Shown piece by piece: positions 1 through 8,064 of a stretch of DNA of 64,000 bases. The notes beneath the pieces were generated by a model that was not told the DNA's origin, did not search any database, and was given only the letters and a program-made list of their open reading frames with translations. The position numbers and the translations under genes were made by a program. The DNA is from Cryobacterium sp. N22 (GTDB lineage: Bacteria > Actinomycetota > Actinomycetes > Actinomycetales > Microbacteriaceae), in contig NZ_PJJP01000036.1 in assembly GCF_002929555.1 (NCBI RefSeq), positions 141,088 through 205,087 on the forward strand, read 5' to 3'. Position 1 is the first letter of the stretch. The number at the start of each line of letters is the position of its first letter.

Positions 1-1
1 C

Positions 2-283
2 GTCACCGCCGTGGCCCTGGTTCCGGTGGATGTGCCCGACCTCGATGCCGCCATCGTGCGGCGGCTGGTCGACGGAGCGGCCCCGCACACCCTTCGGCAG
101 GCGCACTTCGGCGGCCGGCCCGGACATCCGGTGGTCATCGGCCGCGAGCACTGGGCGCCGCTGCGAGCGAGCCTGGCCGGCGACACCGGTGCACGACCGT
201 ACCTGGTGGCGCACGACGTGACCGCGGTGGCCTGCGACGATCTGGGCTCGGGCCTGGACGTCGACGAGCCGAGCACGGAATAG
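2..283 (+). CDS. MobA-like nucleotidyltransferase, C-terminal part (partial)
   Basis: The reading frame is open to the left edge, so the start and the N-terminal nucleotide-binding half lie outside the window. The remaining ~93 residues (VDVPDLDAAIVRRLV near the start, then FGGRPGHPVVIGREHW and a D-rich end) match the C-terminal part of MobA/MocA-type molybdenum-cofactor nucleotidyltransferases, where GxPGHPVxIGRxHW is a recurrent signature. Such enzymes attach CMP or GMP to molybdopterin for enzymes such as xanthine dehydrogenase. That fits the purine catabolic genes converging from the right, but the link is inferred. Confidence 0.7.
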   Translation, partial: VTAVALVPVDVPDLDAAIVRRLVDGAAPHTLRQAHFGGRPGHPVVIGREHWAPLRASLAGDTGARPYLVAHDVTAVACDDLGSGLDVDEPSTE

Positions 284-311
284 TCCACACCCACTGCGGA
301 ACCGGGGGCGC

Positions 312-1157
312 TCACCACGGCGCTTCGAGCTCGTCGAGGTCCTCGTACACGCTGGTGATCGCCGCGATCCGGGTGCGGCTCTCGCGCACCTGCGCGCCCA
401 TCGCTCCGGTGGCGAGCAGGTTGACCAGGCTCATGGCCGCGGCGTAGCTGTCGAATGCCGACACCGAGTCCACCGGGCATTCGAGCCAGTGGGTGGCCTG
501 GTCGGAGTACTTGCGGGCCGAGGAATCGGCGATCAGCACCAGCGGCACCTCGCGGCTCCGGATGGCCGCGACGATGTCCCCGAAGCCGGAGACCCGCCGG
601 CGGAAGCCCATCAGCACCACCACGTCGCGCGGGCCGAGGCCGGCCAGCTCTTCGCCGAGCGACTGGCCCGGCAGCGGTGCCAGGCGCACCTGGTCGCGTG
701 CCTGAACAAGCTGCTGGCGCAGGTGCAGCGCCAGCGGGTAACTGTTGCGCAGCCCCACGATCACGACGTTCTGGGCCGATCGCACCAGCCGGGCCGCGGC
801 ATCCAGCCGCCCGTCGGAGAGGGTGACCAGCAGCCGGCGCAGGTTGTCCTGTTCGGCTTCGGCGTGCGCGGCCAGCCGTGAGGGCGTGCCGGCGGATGCG
901 CCGGGGCCGCCGAGCGGTGCGCCCAGGCTGCGCAGGGCCCTGGCGTGCTCGCGCACCTCGGCCGAGTCCTGGAAGCCGAGCCGGCGGAACAACCTGGACA
1001 CCGTGGCCTTCGACACGCCGCTGAGCCGGGCCAGCTCCGACGCGTTGTAGACGGCGAGGTCGCTCAGGTGGTCGAGGATGAAGTCGGCGGCACGCTGCTC
1101 CTGCGGGGAGAGCTCGCCGTACCGGCCGTCGATGCGCTGCCCGATGTTCAGGGTCAT
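312..1157 (-). CDS. MurR/RpiR family transcriptional regulator
   Basis: 281 residues. The N-terminal helix-turn-helix (SPQEQRAADFILDHL, then ASELARLSGVSKATVSRLFR, about residues 15-60) is typical of RpiR regulators. The C-terminal half (about 110-260) is a SIS sugar-phosphate-isomerase-like fold with the VVIVGLRNSYPLALHLRQQL segment. The ATG at 1157 was chosen because it overlaps the allantoate amidohydrolase stop in an ATGA junction. The same frame runs far upstream, but only as a shadow of that gene. RpiR-type regulators control purine and allantoin use in several bacteria, so control of this operon is likely but inferred. Confidence 0.85.
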   Translation of the reverse strand: MTLNIGQRIDGRYGELSPQEQRAADFILDHLSDLAVYNASELARLSGVSKATVSRLFRRLGFQDSAEVREHARALRSLGAPLGGPGASAGTPSRLAAHAEAEQDNLRRLLVTLSDGRLDAAARLVRSAQNVVIVGLRNSYPLALHLRQQLVQARDQVRLAPLPGQSLGEELAGLGPRDVVVLMGFRRRVSGFGDIVAAIRSREVPLVLIADSSARKYSDQATHWLECPVDSVSAFDSYAAAMSLVNLLATGAMGAQVRESRTRIAAITSVYEDLDELEAPW

Positions 1158-2470
1158 GCCGGGTCCTGCGAGCCTGCCTGGTGGCCATCGGCCAGGGCGA
1201 GCACCGCGGCCTCGAAGGCATCCAGCGCCCGGGCCACATCGGCCTCGGTGACCGACTCGTCGGGGTGGTGGCTCACTCCCCCGGCGCAGCGCACGAAGAG
1301 CATGCCGATCTCGGTGAGGTGCGCCACGGCCATCGCGTCGTGTCCGGCCATCGAGAGCAGCTCCAGCGGCGCCGGCGCGTCGTCGGCGCCGTCGGCGGCA
1401 CGAAGGTCGGCGGCACGGATGCCCGCGGCGATCACGCCGCGCAACCGGTCGCTGCAGTGCGCCGCCGGTGCCGCGTGCGTCTGGTGCACCGCGACGTGCA
1501 GGCCGCGCGTGGCGCAGATCTCGTCGAGCAGGGTCTCGATCTGCTGCCAGACGCTGTCGCGGTCCGCATCGAACCGGCCGCGCAGGTCGAGGCTGAACTC
1601 GGCCCGGCCGGCGATCACGTTGACGGCGTCGGGGAACACTTCGAGGTGCCCGACCGTGGCGATCAGGTCGGCGTCGCGGGCGAGCCGCTCGATGGCGACG
1701 ATGGCCTCGCTGGCCCCGGCGAGGGCATCGCGGCGGTGGGTCCACGGGGTGCCGGAGTGACCGGCCTTGCCGGTGATGGTGATCTGGAAGCGCCGCGCCC
1801 CGGCGATCGAGGAGACGATGCCCAGGGGCAGGTCGTTCTCCTCGAGCACCGGACCCTGTTCGATGTGCGTCTCGAGGTAGCCGACGAAGTCGTTGGAGGT
1901 GCGGGCGGCGGCCGTGACGGCAGCCGGGTCGAGGCCGAAGGCCACGAACGCTTCGTGCAGGGTGATGCCCGCCTCGTCGGTCAGCTCCCACCAGGCATCC
2001 AGCCAGGTGCCGGCCAGCGCGCGGCTGCCGAGCAGCGCGGTGCCGAACCTGGTGCCCTCCTCGTCGCCGAAGGCCACGACCTCCAGGGCGAACGGCAGGC
2101 TGCGGCCGCTGGTCGTGATGCGCTCGACCACGGCGATGGCGGTGAGCACCCCGAGGATGCCGTCGTACCGGCCGGCCGAGGGCACGGTGTCCAGGTGCGA
2201 GCCCAGCAGCAGCGCGGGCAGGCCGGGGGTGGCGCCTTCGAGGCGGCCGCACTGGTTGCCGGCGGCGTCCTGCCAGGTGTCCATGCCGGCGCCCTGCATC
2301 CAGCCGGCGGCGAGGGCGTTCACCGCCGCGTGCTCGGGCGAGAGGTAGACCCGTTCGATCAGGCCGTCGGGCAGGCTGGAGTGGCGGGCGAGCTCGTCGC
2401 AGCGTTCCAGCACGACAGCGGCGGTGCGTGCGCCGTCGTTCCGCATGGTGTCGTCAGCCGGCGGCGTCAT
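1154..2470 (-). CDS. allC: Allantoate amidohydrolase / N-carbamoyl amino acid hydrolase (M20 family)
   Basis: 438 residues, a full-length M20/M28-like metallohydrolase. It has GSHLDTVPSAGRYDG (metal ligands His92 and Asp103), FGDEEGTRF (Glu137/Glu138), THIEQGPVLE, and a C-terminal SMAGHDAMAVAHL with the His of the second metal site. The family hydrolyses allantoate or N-carbamoyl amino acids, releasing ammonia and CO2. The position between a PucG-like aminotransferase and an RpiR regulator, with 4-nt overlaps on both sides, favours allantoate as substrate and ureidoglycine as product. A second in-frame ATG lies eight codons downstream. A hydantoinase-pathway carbamoylase cannot be excluded by sequence. 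Confidence 0.85.
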   Translation of the reverse strand: MTPPADDTMRNDGARTAAVVLERCDELARHSSLPDGLIERVYLSPEHAAVNALAAGWMQGAGMDTWQDAAGNQCGRLEGATPGLPALLLGSHLDTVPSAGRYDGILGVLTAIAVVERITTSGRSLPFALEVVAFGDEEGTRFGTALLGSRALAGTWLDAWWELTDEAGITLHEAFVAFGLDPAAVTAAARTSNDFVGYLETHIEQGPVLEENDLPLGIVSSIAGARRFQITITGKAGHSGTPWTHRRDALAGASEAIVAIERLARDADLIATVGHLEVFPDAVNVIAGRAEFSLDLRGRFDADRDSVWQQIETLLDEICATRGLHVAVHQTHAAPAAHCSDRLRGVIAAGIRAADLRAADGADDAPAPLELLSMAGHDAMAVAHLTEIGMLFVRCAGGVSHHPDESVTEADVARALDAFEAAVLALADGHQAGSQDPA

Positions 2471-3717
2471 GAGCCCGCGGCATCCTGGTAGACCTCGTAG
2501 GCGGCGCCCACGCCGCCCCCGCCGGTCACGCTCGCGCCGGAGCGGCGCAGCACCTGTTCGAGCGCGGCGAGGGTGGTGAGCACGGTGTCCTTGCGAGCGT
2601 TGTAGCCCATGGTGCCGATGCGCCAGACCAAGCCGCGCAGCGGACCGAACGAGGTGCCGATTTCGATGCCGAAGTCGTTCAGCAGCTCTCCGCGCACTGC
2701 GTCACCGGTCACTCCGTCGGGGATGTGCACGGCCACGACGTTGTTCATCCGGTGGTCCAGATCGCCGAAGACGGCCAGGCCCAGGCCCTGCACGCCGGCG
2801 AGCATGGCGGCGCCGTGCAGCCGATGCCGTTCCACGGCCAGCTCCATGCCCTCGTCCACCAGCAACCGGGCGCACTCCCGGGCGCCGTAGAGCATGGTGG
2901 TGGCCTCGGTGTGGTGGTTGAGCCGTTTGGGGCCCCAGTAGTCGAAGATCATCGACAGGTCGAAGTAGTTGGAGCGGATCGGGTGGGCGCTCACGGCGTC
3001 GCCGGCCTCGCGGATGCCCGCTTCGATGCTCTTGCGGGCATTGATCACCTCGACAGCACGGGGCGAGAAGGTGGCCGGCGCCGAGCCGGAGGGGCCGCCC
3101 AGGCATTTCTGCAGGCCGGCGGTGACGGCGTCCAGGCCCCAGGCATCCGCCTCGAAGGTGTTGCCGGCCAGCGACGCGGTCACGTCGGTGTAGAACAGCA
3201 CGCCGTGCCTGGCACAGATGTCGCCGAGTTCGTCGAGCGGCTGGGCCACGGTGGTGGACGTGTCGCCGTGCACGATCGCCAGCAGTGCCGGCTTGGTCTC
3301 GCGGATGGCCTGCTCGATCTGGGCGGGGGTGAACACGGTGCCCCACTCGATCTCCCGCACGTGCACCTCGGCGCCGGCGCGTTCGGCGATCTCGCGCAGC
3401 AGGTGGCCGAACCGGCCGAAGATGGGCACGAGCACCCGGTCGCCGGGGCTGATCAGGGAGACCAGCGCCGCCTCGATGCCGGCGCGGGAGGTGCCGTCGA
3501 TGAGCAGGGTCTGCTCGTTCGTGGTCTTGAAGACGCCGCGGTAGAGCTCCATGGTCTCGTTCATGTACGCCGTCATGGACGGGTCGTACTGGCCGACAAG
3601 CTGGGCGGACATGGCGCGCAGCACCCGGGGGTCGGCGTTCACCGGGCCGGGGCCCATCAGCAGGCGGGACGGCGGATTGATCGGCAGACTGGAAATGAGT
3701 GTTTCACCCTTCGGCAA
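2467..3717 (-). CDS. pucG: (S)-Ureidoglycine-glyoxylate aminotransferase (PucG type)
   Basis: 416 residues, fold-type I PLP aminotransferase of the alanine-glyoxylate/serine-glyoxylate group. LLMGPGPVNADPRVL is near the N-terminus, YTDVTASLAG carries the Asp that contacts the PLP ring nitrogen, and GLQKCLGGPSG carries the Schiff-base Lys204. With allantoate amidohydrolase immediately downstream (ATGA overlap), the likely reaction is ureidoglycine plus glyoxylate to glycine plus oxalurate. The start appears to be TTG at 3717. No in-frame ATG exists before Met21, which would remove the conserved GPGP strand. A dyad of the RpiR type lies just before the start. Alanine-glyoxylate activity is the alternative. 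Confidence 0.82.
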   Translation of the reverse strand: MPKGETLISSLPINPPSRLLMGPGPVNADPRVLRAMSAQLVGQYDPSMTAYMNETMELYRGVFKTTNEQTLLIDGTSRAGIEAALVSLISPGDRVLVPIFGRFGHLLREIAERAGAEVHVREIEWGTVFTPAQIEQAIRETKPALLAIVHGDTSTTVAQPLDELGDICARHGVLFYTDVTASLAGNTFEADAWGLDAVTAGLQKCLGGPSGSAPATFSPRAVEVINARKSIEAGIREAGDAVSAHPIRSNYFDLSMIFDYWGPKRLNHHTEATTMLYGARECARLLVDEGMELAVERHRLHGAAMLAGVQGLGLAVFGDLDHRMNNVVAVHIPDGVTGDAVRGELLNDFGIEIGTSFGPLRGLVWRIGTMGYNARKDTVLTTLAALEQVLRRSGASVTGGGGVGAAYEVYQDAAGS

Positions 3718-3719
3718 TT

Positions 3720-3737
3720 CTGAACCATCTGTTTCAG
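3720..3737. promoter_or_regulatory. Candidate RpiR operator dyad upstream of pucG
   Basis: CTGAACCATCTGTTTCAG is an 18-bp imperfect inverted repeat with 7 of 9 positions paired. A further TGTTTCAG copy follows at about 3758-3765. TGAA...TTCA dyads are common among MurR/RpiR targets, and an RpiR gene ends this operon. Assignment to that regulator is inference. Confidence 0.35.
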
Positions 3738-3782
3738 ATGCCCAGTTTACGCAACAGGTGTTTCAGTCGTGTTTCGTGCGGT

Positions 3783-5393
3783 TCACTCCTGCATTCCGGC
3801 GGCAAGCTCCGCCCCGATGTCGATCAGGGCGAGGTCGGTGTGGCGCCGGCCCATCAGGCAGAGCCCCACGGGCGCTCCCTGCGTCTTGGACAGTGGAACC
3901 TCGAACCCAGGCACCGAGAGCGCCGGATAGCCGCCGATCCCGGCCAGGCAGGTCAGGGTGAGGGTATTCGTGCGCGTCGCATCGATCTCGGCGGGGTTCG
4001 CGTGCCGGGACGGGGCGGTCGACGACGCCGAGGGCAGCAGCAGGATGCGTCCGTCCAGCACCGCGTCCAACCGCGCCCGGGCGGCGGCCAGGGCGGTGCG
4101 CGCCTCGGCCTCGTGGGTCGGGTCGATGCGGGAGGCGGCCTCGAAGCGGCTGGCGACGGCGGTGCCGAGGGCGCCCGGATGCGTGCGCACCCACTCCCCG
4201 TTGGCCCGCCAGGCCTCGATGGCCTGCACGGTGCGGAAGATGCGCAGCGCCTCGGCGAGGTCGCCCACGTCGACGAGGTCGGGTGCGGGCAACAGTCCGG
4301 CCCGGGTGAGCCTGTCGAGGCCGGCCACGAACACGTCCTGCACGTCGTCGTCCGCGGCGAAGAGCAGCGCCCTGGACACTGCGAAGCGGGCCGGGGCGTC
4401 TACCTGGGCAGCGCTGATCTGACGCGAGGGGTCGAGGGATGCCGCGGCCGCGGCCCGGAGCACGCCGGCGGTGCGGGTGAGCCAGCCGACGGTGTCGAAC
4501 GAGGGCGCCAGCGGCAGCAGTCCGGACCGGTCGACGGCGCCGTGCGTGCTGCGGAGCCCCCAGAGTCCCTGGTACGAGGCGGGCACCCGGATCGATCCCG
4601 CGGTGTCGGTGGCCAGGCCGATGCCCGCCTGCCCCAGCGCCACGGCAGCGGCCGGTCCGCTCGACGAGCCGCCGGGCAGGGCGCCGGGCACCCGCACGTT
4701 GGGCGGGGTGCCGTAGTGCTCGTTGTCGCCGGCGATGCTGTACGCGAACTCGTCGGTTTGGGCGATGCCGCGCACGCTCGCGCCGGCGCCGAGCAGCGCC
4801 GCGACAGCCGGGGCGGTGTCGGTGGCGGGAACGGCTTCGCGCAGATAAACCGGGTTGCCGGCGCCCACGGTGAAGCCGGCAATGTCGTAGAGGTCTTTCA
4901 CGGCGATGGTCTCGCCGGCCAGGGCGTCCGAGGCGTCGTCGGGGGCGGCCACCAGCGGGGTGCCTACCAGGCGCCACACCGTGGGATTGATCGCGGCCGG
5001 TGGCGCGGCCACCTGGGCCACCTCCACCTGCCAGGCGCCCGCGGCGCTCCGTGACCAGAGCTGGGTCACCAGCCCGGCGCCGCCGGCATCCGGGGCGTTC
5101 ACCGACAGAATCAGGGCGTGCCCGGGGTCGATCACGCGCACGTGCAGGGCGCGGATGCCCCGGGCGACGGTGCCGGTGCGGGCGCCGCGGAAGCCGCTGA
5201 TCGCGTCGTGGCCCACCAGCAGGCCGGTGGCGTCGCCGCGCAGGGTGTTCTCGCCGGGCGCGAAGAAGGCGTCGAGCGCGGTCAGGTCGTTGTGAGCGAG
5301 GGCATCTTCGTAGCCGGCGAAGGCGGCCAGCAGCCCGTCGGGCAGTTCGCCGGTGAGGGTGGTGGGGGTCGGGACAATCAGCGGCTCAGGCAT
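3783..5393 (-). CDS. AtzH/HpxZ-like domain fused to an amidase (predicted oxalurate amidohydrolase)
   Basis: 536 residues in two domains. Residues ~15-130 form an AtzH/DUF3225 SnoaL-like domain. Tyr28 and Arg52 have the same 24-residue spacing as the catalytic Tyr22/Arg46 reported for AtzH. Residues ~140-530 are an amidase-signature enzyme with Lys166 (AVKDLYD), a GGSSSG cis-Ser loop at 241-246 and nucleophile Ser267 (TDTAGSIRVP). In the hpx purine pathway of Klebsiella these are separate proteins, HpxZ and HpxY, acting on oxalurate. Since PucG next door should produce oxalurate, that is the best substrate guess. Allophanate or another ureido acid is possible. It overlaps the formamidase-like stop by 8 nt. 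Confidence 0.75.
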   Translation of the reverse strand: MPEPLIVPTPTTLTGELPDGLLAAFAGYEDALAHNDLTALDAFFAPGENTLRGDATGLLVGHDAISGFRGARTGTVARGIRALHVRVIDPGHALILSVNAPDAGGAGLVTQLWSRSAAGAWQVEVAQVAAPPAAINPTVWRLVGTPLVAAPDDASDALAGETIAVKDLYDIAGFTVGAGNPVYLREAVPATDTAPAVAALLGAGASVRGIAQTDEFAYSIAGDNEHYGTPPNVRVPGALPGGSSSGPAAAVALGQAGIGLATDTAGSIRVPASYQGLWGLRSTHGAVDRSGLLPLAPSFDTVGWLTRTAGVLRAAAAASLDPSRQISAAQVDAPARFAVSRALLFAADDDVQDVFVAGLDRLTRAGLLPAPDLVDVGDLAEALRIFRTVQAIEAWRANGEWVRTHPGALGTAVASRFEAASRIDPTHEAEARTALAAARARLDAVLDGRILLLPSASSTAPSRHANPAEIDATRTNTLTLTCLAGIGGYPALSVPGFEVPLSKTQGAPVGLCLMGRRHTDLALIDIGAELAAGMQE

Positions 5394-6483
5394 CGAAGTC
5401 CGCCACCCGGATGCGGGCGTGCACGCCGGCGACGAGGTCGACCACCTGCGAGATGTTGAAGTCGGTCGCGGCGCTCAGGTACGCGTACGCGAGGGTACGG
5501 TCCATGCCGTAGCGCGCGGCGAGCAGGTCGATGGCGGCGCGCACACATTTGCGCACGGCCTCGTCGAGGTCGGCGTCCATTCCGGTCGGCACCAGGAATT
5601 CGGTCGTCTCGGCGAGAGGGCCGGCCAGTTCGCCGAAGGCCGCGATCGCGTCGGCCCGGCTAACCACGTCGAAGCGGATGGTCACCCGCAGCGACGCTTC
5701 CATGGCCGTGAGCGCCACCTCGCCGTCGCCCTGGGCGAAGTGCGGGTCGCCCACGTAGGCCAGCGCGCCGTCCACCTGCACCGGCAGGTAGAGGGCCGAG
5801 CCCACGGTGAGCAGGTTGATGTCGATGTTGCCGCCGTGCGCGCCGGGCGGAACCGAGTGCGGGCGACTCTCACCGGCGACGGCGACGCCCATGATGCCCA
5901 GGAACGGCCGGAGCGGGAAGTGCACACTCCGCGCCCCGCCAGGCACCAGCGGCAGGGTGCCGACCCGGCCGGTCTCGGTGTCTTCGAGGGCGGCGAAGAC
6001 GCTCACATTGCCCTCGCCGAGCGGGTACTCCCCGGGCAGGGCGCCGCGGCCGTGCCGGTTGGAGATCACGCCGTACGGCACCCGGGGGGTGGCCTCGAGC
6101 ACGGTCATTTTGAGCAGGTCGCCCGGCCGGGCGCCCCGCACATGGATCGGCCCGGTGACCAGGTGCGGGCCGTCCACGCCGGGGTCCCGGGACGGGTTCG
6201 AGGCGGCCAGCAGCACCGCGTCGTCGAGCACCGCGGCCCGGTCGACACCGTGGCCGGCGAAGAAGGCCACCGGGTCGCGGCCCTGGTCTTCGAGCACGCC
6301 CTCGTGGCTGATCGTGTCGATGGTGACCTCGGTGCCGGCGTCGATCACGAGCGCCGGCGCATCCGTGGCACAGGGCAGCCGGCCCCAGAGCACGGTGGCC
6401 GGGGTGGCGGGCAGATACTGCGCGGCGCGGATGGGCCCGGTGCCGGGCTGCAGGATGTCGAATGGCATGACGTCGAATGGCAT
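5386..6483 (-). CDS. Acetamidase/formamidase family protein
   Basis: 365 residues, full-length FmdA/AmdA-type zinc amidohydrolase. Characteristic segments are DTISHEG near the N-terminus, LVTGPIHVRGARPGDLL, GNIDINLLTVGSALYLPV and YVGDPHFAQGDGEVALTAMEA. These enzymes release ammonia from formamide, acetamide or short amides. As first gene of the leftward purine operon it may finish the release of nitrogen, for example from oxamate or formamide, but the substrate is not readable from sequence. The start is duplicated: a 15-nt unit containing the ATG occurs twice, giving MPFDV followed by MPFDI, so initiation at Met6 (6468) is equally possible. Confidence 0.82.
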   Translation of the reverse strand: MPFDVMPFDILQPGTGPIRAAQYLPATPATVLWGRLPCATDAPALVIDAGTEVTIDTISHEGVLEDQGRDPVAFFAGHGVDRAAVLDDAVLLAASNPSRDPGVDGPHLVTGPIHVRGARPGDLLKMTVLEATPRVPYGVISNRHGRGALPGEYPLGEGNVSVFAALEDTETGRVGTLPLVPGGARSVHFPLRPFLGIMGVAVAGESRPHSVPPGAHGGNIDINLLTVGSALYLPVQVDGALAYVGDPHFAQGDGEVALTAMEASLRVTIRFDVVSRADAIAAFGELAGPLAETTEFLVPTGMDADLDEAVRKCVRAAIDLLAARYGMDRTLAYAYLSAATDFNISQVVDLVAGVHARIRVADFDA

Positions 6484-6619
6484 GGATGCGCCTTTTCCGT
6501 TGTGGGTCGGGAGCCGGCTCTGCGCCGCCGGCGCTTCCCCGTTGGTCGAGAGTAGCGCCAGTTTTGCGACCGGGACGACCAGCCACTACCGTGACAATTC
6601 CAAGCCGATAGGACCGCCA

Positions 6620-7336
6620 GTGCCCTCCACCCCCGTCATCCACCGTCTGCGCAGCAAGCCCGACCACCTGCACCTCGGCCTGATGCTGGCCCTCACGTTC
6701 TCCACTGGTGTGGCGGATGCGGTGGGTTACCTCGGCCTCGACAAGGTGTTCACCGGCAACATGACCGGCAACGTCGTCATCCTCGGTATGGCCATCGCCG
6801 GCGCCGACGACCTGCCCGTGGTGGGCCCGCTGATCGCCCTGTTCACCTTCATGGTCGGTGCCGCGATCGGCGGCCGGGTGCTGCGCAGGGTGAAGTCGGG
6901 TTGGACCACGGAGTCGACGGTGCTGTTCGGCGCGGTCGGCCTGGTCATGGCTGCCCTGGCGATCGTCCTGTTCGCGGTCGACGGCACGCCTCCTGCGCCG
7001 TTCGACCTGATCGTCACCGGACTCCTGGCCGCCGTGATGGGCCTGCAGGCCGCCGTGGCCAGGCACATCGCCGTGAAAGACGTCACCACCGTCGTCGTCA
7101 CCTCCACCATCACGGGCTTCGCGGCGGATTCCCGCTTCGGCGGCGCCAAGAACCAGCCCTGGTTCCGCCGGCTGGCCGCGATCGTGCTGATCCTGGCCGG
7201 AGCCGGCGTCGGCGCCCTGCTGCTCATGGTGCACATCGGCTGGGGCATCGCCCTCACCGCCGTCATCACCCTCACCGTGACCGCCATCGGCCACGCCGCG
7301 GGCCGCCCGCACCACGCCCCGGTGCCCCAGCCCTAG
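6620..7336 (+). CDS. YoaK/DUF1275 family membrane protein
   Basis: 238 residues with about six hydrophobic segments. The N-terminal signature ALTFSTGVADAVGYLGL followed by VFTGNMTGNVVILGM is diagnostic of DUF1275 (YoaK) proteins. The GTG start at 6620 follows an AGGA-type site. The longer frame upstream is a shadow of the formamidase gene. The family is usually called a putative transporter, but no substrate is established. It is transcribed away from the purine operon across a ~136-bp divergent intergenic region and stands alone. Confidence 0.85.
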   Translation: MPSTPVIHRLRSKPDHLHLGLMLALTFSTGVADAVGYLGLDKVFTGNMTGNVVILGMAIAGADDLPVVGPLIALFTFMVGAAIGGRVLRRVKSGWTTESTVLFGAVGLVMAALAIVLFAVDGTPPAPFDLIVTGLLAAVMGLQAAVARHIAVKDVTTVVVTSTITGFAADSRFGGAKNQPWFRRLAAIVLILAGAGVGALLLMVHIGWGIALTAVITLTVTAIGHAAGRPHHAPVPQP

Positions 7337-7415
7337 TCCCCCCACCACGCCCGTCCCGCCGCGGAACGACTGGGCTCCGAACAGGTCAACGTGCGCTTGG
7401 CACCGAGTCCCGCGG

Positions 7416-7955
7416 TCAGCCGAAGGGCATCAGGGCCATCGCGGCCGTCATGACCGACATGCTCAGCAGGTTGCCGCGCTCCGGCCGGCTGCGCTGGCCG
7501 GCCAGGACCATAACGGCGGCGGCGAGCACGAACAGCGCCCCGGCGACGCACACCACGGCGACGAAGACCGTCATCGCATGCGGATGCGTCAGGCCGGCAC
7601 GCGCACCCGTCGACGAACCGGCTCCACCCGCCATGGCGGAGCACAGGGCGATCTGCCCGGCCACCACCACCAGCCCGAGCTGGTGCAGCAGATGCAGGGC
7701 GTCGACGTGCACAACTGCTGCCCGGCCCTGCCGCCACCGCGCGGCACCGGCGGCCACCAGAGCCCAGCCGGCCAGGATCAGCGTCCAGAGCAGCGGCGCC
7801 AGGCCGACCACCCCGAGGGCCAGGTCGGCCATGGCCGCGGCCATGAGCACCGTCCCGCCCACGGCCGTGACCGACCGGGTCCGCCGGTTGCCCAGCACGC
7901 AGCACAGGCTCGACGCCGCCGCCACGATCATGATCAGGTGCAGGGCCGGAATCAT
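7416..7955 (-). CDS. Small integral membrane protein (DUF5134-like)
   Basis: 179 residues with five to six predicted membrane helices. Histidines and methionines sit at helix ends (MIPALHLIM, VDALHLLHQ, LTHPHAMTVF, MSVMTAAMALM). The short helices with His/Met near the ends recall the actinobacterial DUF5134 family, some members of which occur near copper genes. No neighbouring gene supports a metal role here, so the family call is tentative and the function unknown. Confidence 0.6.
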   Translation of the reverse strand: MIPALHLIMIVAAASSLCCVLGNRRTRSVTAVGGTVLMAAAMADLALGVVGLAPLLWTLILAGWALVAAGAARWRQGRAAVVHVDALHLLHQLGLVVVAGQIALCSAMAGGAGSSTGARAGLTHPHAMTVFVAVVCVAGALFVLAAAVMVLAGQRSRPERGNLLSMSVMTAAMALMPFG

Positions 7956-8064
7956 GGGTTGCCGGTGGTGGGGGGCGCTGAGCCCCGGGGCGACCTCGCT
8001 GGCATACCGGCAGTCTGCCCCCGCCCCGGGCGGGGCACCAGAGGCAAGCGAATTGCGGGTCAGG

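Noticed and set aside
1181..2491. Long plus-strand open frame opposite the allantoate amidohydrolase
   Set aside because: Low-complexity Gly/Arg/His composition caused by GC-rich third positions; the opposite strand has a convincing metallohydrolase.
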